Shown here one piece after another: positions 15,274-18,986 of a stretch of 18,986 bases of DNA. The translations under genes and the position numbers were made by a program. Under the pieces are notes generated by a model that saw nothing but the letters and a program-made list of their open reading frames with translations, was not told the DNA's origin and did not search any database. Numbering within the stretch: position 1 is the stretch's first letter; each line of letters starts with the position of its first letter. The DNA comes from Tenericutes bacterium HGW-Tenericutes-5 (GTDB taxonomy: Bacteria; Bacillota_I; Bacilli_A; Izemoplasmatales; Hujiaoplasmataceae): NCBI GenBank assembly GCA_002839125.1, contig PGXI01000013.1:1-18986 (forward strand), read 5' to 3'.

Positions 15274-15288
15274 GTATATATTATATAC
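15274..15288 (-). promoter_or_regulatory. -10 box of the MFS gene inside a 15-base palindrome
   Basis: On the minus strand TATAAT (15285-15280) lies in an inverted repeat with seven-base arms, GTATATA and TATATAC, around one central base. The -35 region is poor (TTTAAA). The palindrome could be an operator, but simple AT-rich sequence can form such a repeat by chance. Confidence 0.45.
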
Positions 15289-15319
15289 TAATTCAAGATC
15301 TTTTTAAAACGTTTTGAAT

Positions 15320-15343
15320 AAAAAAAGGCAACCGAAGGTGCCT
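15320..15343 (-). terminator. Terminator of pckG
   Basis: On the minus strand AGGCACC pairs with GGTTGCCT (one bulged base, loop TTC), followed by seven T (complement of A at 15320-15326). It begins 12 bases after the pckG stop. Confidence 0.88.
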
Positions 15344-15355
15344 ATTGTTTTTGAT

Positions 15356-17137
15356 TTATGAAAATCTTTGAATCAATAATGACAATTGTTCTTTAAGTAC
15401 TGTAGGAACATTATCAGAATAAATCTCATAATAATATCTTCTAATCGATTCTATTTCCTCAAGCCATTCTTCCTTGTTTACTTCAAAAGCTTTATTCAAG
15501 TATTCTTGACTGATACTTAAGTTTTTAAGATCAAGTTTTTCAATGTCAGGCAATAATCCAATAGGAGTAGATAGATAATTTTCTTCATTATCACATCGTT
15601 CACAAATCCACTTCAAAACCCTGCTGTTTTCGCCGAAACCAGGCCATAGGAATTTGCCGTTATCTTTTCTAAACCAATTAACAAAAAATATTTTTGGTAG
15701 TTTATCTTCCGTGCTTTGAAGCGCTATTTCTTTCCAATGATTAATATAGTCTGAGACGTTATAACCTATAAAAGGCAACATTGCGAAAGGATCTCTTCTA
15801 ACCTTACCGATGTTTTCATCAATTGCCGCAGCTGTTATTTCTGAACCCATAATCGAACCGATAAAGATGCCGTGATCAAAACTGTAACTTTGATGTATCA
15901 AAGGAATTGTCGACGGTCTTCTACCTCCAAAAAGAATAGCTGAAATTGGAACAGGGGTTTCATACTCATCTGCTAATGAAGGGCAGTTTGTTAAAGGTGC
16001 AGTAAAACGAGCATTAGGATGATCTGGTCTGATTTCAGATCCCTTATACCAATCGTTACCATGCCAATCAATTAAATGATTAGGAGCTTCTGATAAACCA
16101 TCCCACCAAACATCGCCATCGTCAGTTAAGGCTACATTGGTAAATATAGTATCACTCTTAATTGATTCCATTGCTGTTGGATTAGTTTTATACGAAGTTC
16201 CTGATGTAACGCCAAAGAAACCAGCTTCAGGATTGATTGCGTACATATATCCATCCTCATGAATTTTTAACCAAGCGATGTCATCACCTAAGGTCTCAGC
16301 TTTCCAATTTTCAAGCGTTGGATTAATCATCGCTAGATTAGTTTTACCACAAGCGCTAGGAAAAGCTCCGGTGATATATTTAACTTTATTTTCAGGACTA
16401 GTTAATTTTAAAATCAACATGTGTTCCGCTAACCAGCCTTCGTCTTTAGCTATAGCAGAAGCGATTCTCAAAGCGAAGCACTTTTTACCTAATAGAGCAT
16501 TTCCACCATACCCAGAACCATAAGACCAAATCATTCTTTCTTCTGGGAACTGGGTAATATATTTTTTCTCTATTGGAGCGCATGGCCATTCGAGATCTTC
16601 TTCGCCAGGTTTTAATGGGTAGCCAACTGAATGTAGACATTTGACAAATTCCTTGCCTTTTTCAATCATCTCTAAAACTTTATTTCCAGTTCTTGTCATG
16701 ATATGCATATTTAGTGCTACATACGGACTATCAGTGACTTCAACTCCTAGTCTAGACATGTCTAAGCCAATAGGTCCCATTGAAAAAGGTATTACATACA
16801 TGATTCGACCTTTCATAGAACCTTTATATAGGTCCCACATCAAAGGCATTAATTCATCTTTACTAATCCAGTTATTTGTAGGTCCAGCTGTTGCTTGGTC
16901 AGAAGTTGAAATAAAAGTTCTTTTTTCTACTCTAGCAACATCTGATGGATCTGATCTGAAAAGCAAAGATCTTGGGCGCTTGGTTGGATTAAGACGAATA
17001 GCTTTACCACTTTGAACCATTTCATTAGCTAAATCGTCATATTGATTTTGCTCACCTGTCCAAAAAATAATCTTTTCCGGCTCTAGATGGTTATTCAATT
17101 CCTCAAGCCAAGCGTTTAGTACATTGTTTTTAGTCAT
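15356..17137 (-). CDS. pckG: Phosphoenolpyruvate carboxykinase (GTP)
   Basis: This enzyme (EC 4.1.1.32) interconverts oxaloacetate plus GTP with phosphoenolpyruvate plus CO2. The 593-residue length and motifs mark the GTP-dependent family, not the ATP-dependent PckA type. The P-loop GAFPSACGKTN (257-267) includes the reactive Cys263. The metal and kinase-2 block is LGDDIAW (283-289), the manganese ligands are Lys218 or neighbour and His239, and FGGRRPS near 398-404 is also present. The ribosome site is GGAG, and a promoter faces left from the shared region at 17158-17187. In an organism that degrades amino acids it could run toward PEP for gluconeogenesis; in fermenters it can also run toward oxaloacetate and conserve energy as GTP. 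Direction cannot be judged from sequence. Confidence 0.97.
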   Translation of the reverse strand: MTKNNVLNAWLEELNNHLEPEKIIFWTGEQNQYDDLANEMVQSGKAIRLNPTKRPRSLLFRSDPSDVARVEKRTFISTSDQATAGPTNNWISKDELMPLMWDLYKGSMKGRIMYVIPFSMGPIGLDMSRLGVEVTDSPYVALNMHIMTRTGNKVLEMIEKGKEFVKCLHSVGYPLKPGEEDLEWPCAPIEKKYITQFPEERMIWSYGSGYGGNALLGKKCFALRIASAIAKDEGWLAEHMLILKLTSPENKVKYITGAFPSACGKTNLAMINPTLENWKAETLGDDIAWLKIHEDGYMYAINPEAGFFGVTSGTSYKTNPTAMESIKSDTIFTNVALTDDGDVWWDGLSEAPNHLIDWHGNDWYKGSEIRPDHPNARFTAPLTNCPSLADEYETPVPISAILFGGRRPSTIPLIHQSYSFDHGIFIGSIMGSEITAAAIDENIGKVRRDPFAMLPFIGYNVSDYINHWKEIALQSTEDKLPKIFFVNWFRKDNGKFLWPGFGENSRVLKWICERCDNEENYLSTPIGLLPDIEKLDLKNLSISQEYLNKAFEVNKEEWLEEIESIRRYYYEIYSDNVPTVLKEQLSLLIQRFS

Positions 17138-17157
17138 TTTACTCTCCTTTTTTTACG

Positions 17158-17201
17158 ATTTTATTTATTAATTGTCTAAATTGACAAATATTTGTTATAA
17201 T
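17158..17201. promoter_or_regulatory. Back-to-back divergent promoters of pckG and the NYN gene
   Basis: Rightward: -35 TTGTCT (17172-17177), an 18-base spacer, and the extended -10 TGTTATAAT (17193-17201). Leftward: -35 TTGTCA (17187-17182), an 18-base spacer, and -10 TAAAAT (17163-17158). The two -35 boxes are the arms of one inverted repeat, TTGTC-N6-GACAA (17172-17187). Binding there by a dimeric regulator, or by one polymerase, would affect both genes. Confidence 0.6.
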
Positions 17202-17221
17202 GATTTGTAAGAGGTGTTCAT

Positions 17222-17980
17222 ATGGAAATAAAAAATAAAAGTATTGCGTTACTTATTGACGCAGAAAATATCAGTTCTAATTATATAGAAATCATTATTG
17301 ATGAAGCAAATAAATACGGTACTATCAATTATCGAAGGGTTTATGGGGATTGGACAACACCACAGTTAAACCCTTGGAAAACTAAAATCAGTGAGTTTGG
17401 GTTAACTCCTGTCCAACAATATGCATATACTGTTGGTAAAAACTCATCCGACTTTACTCTAATTATCGATGCGATGGATATTTTGTATTCCGAAAAAGTA
17501 AACTCTTTTTGTATCGTTTCAAGCGATAGTGATTTTACTAAATTAGTTACTAGGCTAAGAGAAGATAACATGTTTGTTTTTGGAATGGGTGAATCTAAAA
17601 CGCCAATTTCACTTGTTAACTCTTGTGAAACTTTTGCATATCTTGATAAGATGCTTAAGGAAGCTCCTAAAGAAGAAGTGGTAGAAGTTGATGTTAAGGA
17701 TCAAAAGACTCAAACCGCTAAAACAAAAACTAAACCTGTAAGTTCAATTACTCCACTTAGAAGAATAAAACAAGAACTTACTAATATTATCAACGCAAAT
17801 CTAGAAGATGATGGTTGGGCTTATTGGAGTCTTATTGCTCAACTTTTACAAAAGAAGTTCCCGGGATTCCATCCGCGTAATTACGGAGATAATACAAGAA
17901 CCCTACAATTCTTTGAAAAGATGAAAGAATTTGAAGTTAAGAAAGAAACTACTGTAAGCTATATAAGGAATAAAAAATAA
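17222..17980 (+). CDS. NYN-domain protein with C-terminal OST-HTH/LOTUS domain
   Basis: The 252-residue protein has two domains. Residues 7-145 form an NYN (LabA-like) PIN-fold domain, with the acidic residues expected at the metal site: Asp13 in LLIDAEN, Asp77 and Asp83 in SDFTLIIDAMD, Asp102 and Asp104 in SSDSDF. A linker rich in Lys, Thr and Gln spans about 150-175. Residues 178-250 look like an OST-HTH/LOTUS winged-helix domain (PLRRIKQEL, WAYWSLIAQLLQKKFPGF, a closing TVSYIRNKK), thought to bind RNA. NYN-OST-HTH proteins are widespread in bacteria and mostly uncharacterised; a ribonuclease role in RNA turnover is likely but not shown. GAGGTG at 17211-17216 is its ribosome site. It is divergent from pckG and shares its promoter region. 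Confidence 0.88.
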   Translation: MEIKNKSIALLIDAENISSNYIEIIIDEANKYGTINYRRVYGDWTTPQLNPWKTKISEFGLTPVQQYAYTVGKNSSDFTLIIDAMDILYSEKVNSFCIVSSDSDFTKLVTRLREDNMFVFGMGESKTPISLVNSCETFAYLDKMLKEAPKEEVVEVDVKDQKTQTAKTKTKPVSSITPLRRIKQELTNIINANLEDDGWAYWSLIAQLLQKKFPGFHPRNYGDNTRTLQFFEKMKEFEVKKETTVSYIRNKK

Positions 17981-17983
17981 TTT

Positions 17984-18004
17984 AAAGCCTAACGGCTTTT
18001 TTTT
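17984..18004. terminator. Bidirectional terminator between NYN gene and racemase
   Basis: AAAGCC (17984-17989) pairs with GGCTTT (17994-17999) around TAAC, followed by T through 18004. On the minus strand the same stem is followed by a T-rich run from the NYN gene's A-rich end. The TAA stop of the minus-strand racemase lies at the edge of the T-run. Confidence 0.75.
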
Positions 18005-18986
18005 ATTTGTAGAATCTTTTTACATATGGTGAATTCATTAAATGAAGAAGACCTGGATAATTAACATTGAATTCAATTATGTCACCTAATTTGTAATCTG
18101 TATTTGTGACATCCATTATTAAATGATCGCTACTTCCGCCAATTACAGAAATTCTTTTATCAATCGGTTTTATGTTATCGAGAATAACATCTTGTTTACC
18201 AATTGCTAAAATTGCTCTTTTCATAATACCTTTATCTTCAATTACGACTTTTTCACCGAAAGAGTTAATTGACATCTCCCCATCAGGATATGAAGGTTTT
18301 AATTTACATTCAATAATTTCGGCTTCTAAAGTAAAGATATCATGATTGAACCCTTCAATATCAGTTGAGTATGAAGTTTCTTTTCCAAAGAAAATTGCTT
18401 CACCAATTCTCAAAGAATTTACTTCAAGAGGAATTTCTTGCTTGTCATATAGATATACTGAAGAAGAATTACCACCGGAAATAATATCTAAGGTAATATT
18501 AAATGTTTTTTCGATATTAGATTTAATTTCAACTAAACGATTAAGAATAATTTTACTCGGAACGAGTCCCCCATAACAAGTTAAGTTGGTTCCAATGCCT
18601 TTTAAGACGATATTTTTTAAAGAAAGAATCTTTTCGATATCTTTTAAGTAATCATCTTTGTAAAAAACTCCCTCTCTCAGGTCACCAAGGTCGAACATAA
18701 AAATTATTTCGTATTTTTTATTTTGCCTTTTAGCCTCTAAATCTAGAGCTATTACAGTTTTTATTTCACTGCTTAAAGCGATATCAGAGTAGCTTATAAC
18801 ATCAGACACTTCTGATAGGCTAGGAATCCTAACAAGCAGCTTTTTTAAGGGTAAATCTTGATAAATTTGTAAATTTTTTAATCTTGAATCGCCAATATAT
18901 TGAAAACCGCATTCTTTAAACACATTAGCAACCATTTTATCGCCAGCTACAACTTTAACTACCGGCATTAATATATCAATGCCGTT
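18003..18986 (-). CDS. Amino-acid racemase of the alanine racemase N-terminal family, ornithine-racemase-like (5' end beyond window)
   Basis: The frame is open past the ATG at 18968 to the window edge, adding six more residues (N-G-I-D-I-L), so the true start lies outside and about 20-30 residues are missing. The first visible block, MPVVKVVAGD, holds the lysine expected to bind PLP. Further family blocks are DSRLKNL, FMFDLGDLREG, GIGTNLTCYGG, DIISGGNSSSVYL, LRIGEAIFFGKETSY, GKQDV and GGSSDHLIMDVT. These match the fold-III PLP group that includes ornithine racemase of amino-acid-fermenting clostridia and YhfX. Ornithine racemase makes D-ornithine for the oxidative or reductive branches of ornithine fermentation. 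Substrate choice within this family cannot be fixed here; lysine, serine or alanine remain possible. It is clearly not the cell-wall alanine racemase Alr, as it lacks that protein's separate C-terminal domain pattern. Confidence 0.85.
   Translation of the reverse strand, partial: NGIDILMPVVKVVAGDKMVANVFKECGFQYIGDSRLKNLQIYQDLPLKKLLVRIPSLSEVSDVISYSDIALSSEIKTVIALDLEAKRQNKKYEIIFMFDLGDLREGVFYKDDYLKDIEKILSLKNIVLKGIGTNLTCYGGLVPSKIILNRLVEIKSNIEKTFNITLDIISGGNSSSVYLYDKQEIPLEVNSLRIGEAIFFGKETSYSTDIEGFNHDIFTLEAEIIECKLKPSYPDGEMSINSFGEKVVIEDKGIMKRAILAIGKQDVILDNIKPIDKRISVIGGSSDHLIMDVTNTDYKLGDIIEFNVNYPGLLHLMNSPYVKRFYK

Noticed and set aside
1965..18986. TGA read as tryptophan (Mycoplasma code)
   Set aside because: All genes read full length with TGG tryptophan and standard stops.
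1..18986. CRISPR array, tRNA, rRNA, insertion sequence or phage genes
   Set aside because: No regular direct repeats, cloverleaf-like sequences, transposase motifs or structural phage proteins were seen on either strand.

Overview
The window looks like two unrelated pieces of DNA joined near base 1960. Bases 1 to about 1960 have visibly higher GC, no clear Shine-Dalgarno site, and two minus-strand gene fragments: the N-terminus of a HAMP-domain membrane protein, and the C-terminal part of a 2-hydroxyacyl-CoA dehydratase/activase fusion. The style suggests Bacteroidota, but this is inference. From about 1965 to the end the DNA is AT-rich, has strong AGGAGG-type ribosome sites and TTGACA/TATAAT promoters (often extended -10, TGnTATAAT), and prefers AGA for arginine. 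This fits a low-GC Firmicute or a free-living relative of the Mollicutes (Acholeplasma/Izemoplasma type). Both genes meeting at the seam are cut in mid-protein, so an assembly or amplification chimera is more likely than a biological recombination.

Right part, in order. (1) A histidine-utilisation operon on the plus strand: hutU (beginning lost at the seam), ftcD, hutI, fchA, followed without a break by a TalC/FSA-type transaldolase and a small unknown helical protein, and closed by a strong terminator at 7401-7428. This route turns urocanate into glutamate and passes the formimino carbon to tetrahydrofolate. (2) A TetR regulator overlapping a one-piece ABC ATPase/permease, behind a textbook promoter with operator-like palindromes. 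(3) A serine palmitoyltransferase-like enzyme overlapping a classical short-chain reductase. This is the most interesting pair, because together they could make a sphingoid base. (4) A D-2-hydroxyacid dehydrogenase with its own promoter, convergent with a glutathione-peroxidase family gene. (5) On the minus strand, an MFS transporter and GTP-dependent PEP carboxykinase. (6) Divergent from pckG, an NYN-OST/HTH RNA-binding or nuclease-like protein, convergent with an ornithine-racemase-like PLP enzyme that runs off the right edge.

Together the genes suggest a heterotroph that ferments or assimilates amino acids: histidine is degraded to glutamate plus one-carbon units, GTP-PEPCK links the C4 acids to PEP, and a possible sphingolipid branch uses serine and acyl-CoA. 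Genes are tightly packed, with stop codons inside terminator hairpins and convergent genes sharing bidirectional terminators. No tRNA, rRNA, CRISPR array, insertion sequence or phage gene was seen, and no stretch over 300 bases lacks a gene. The 110-base gap at 372-481 shows nothing recognisable.
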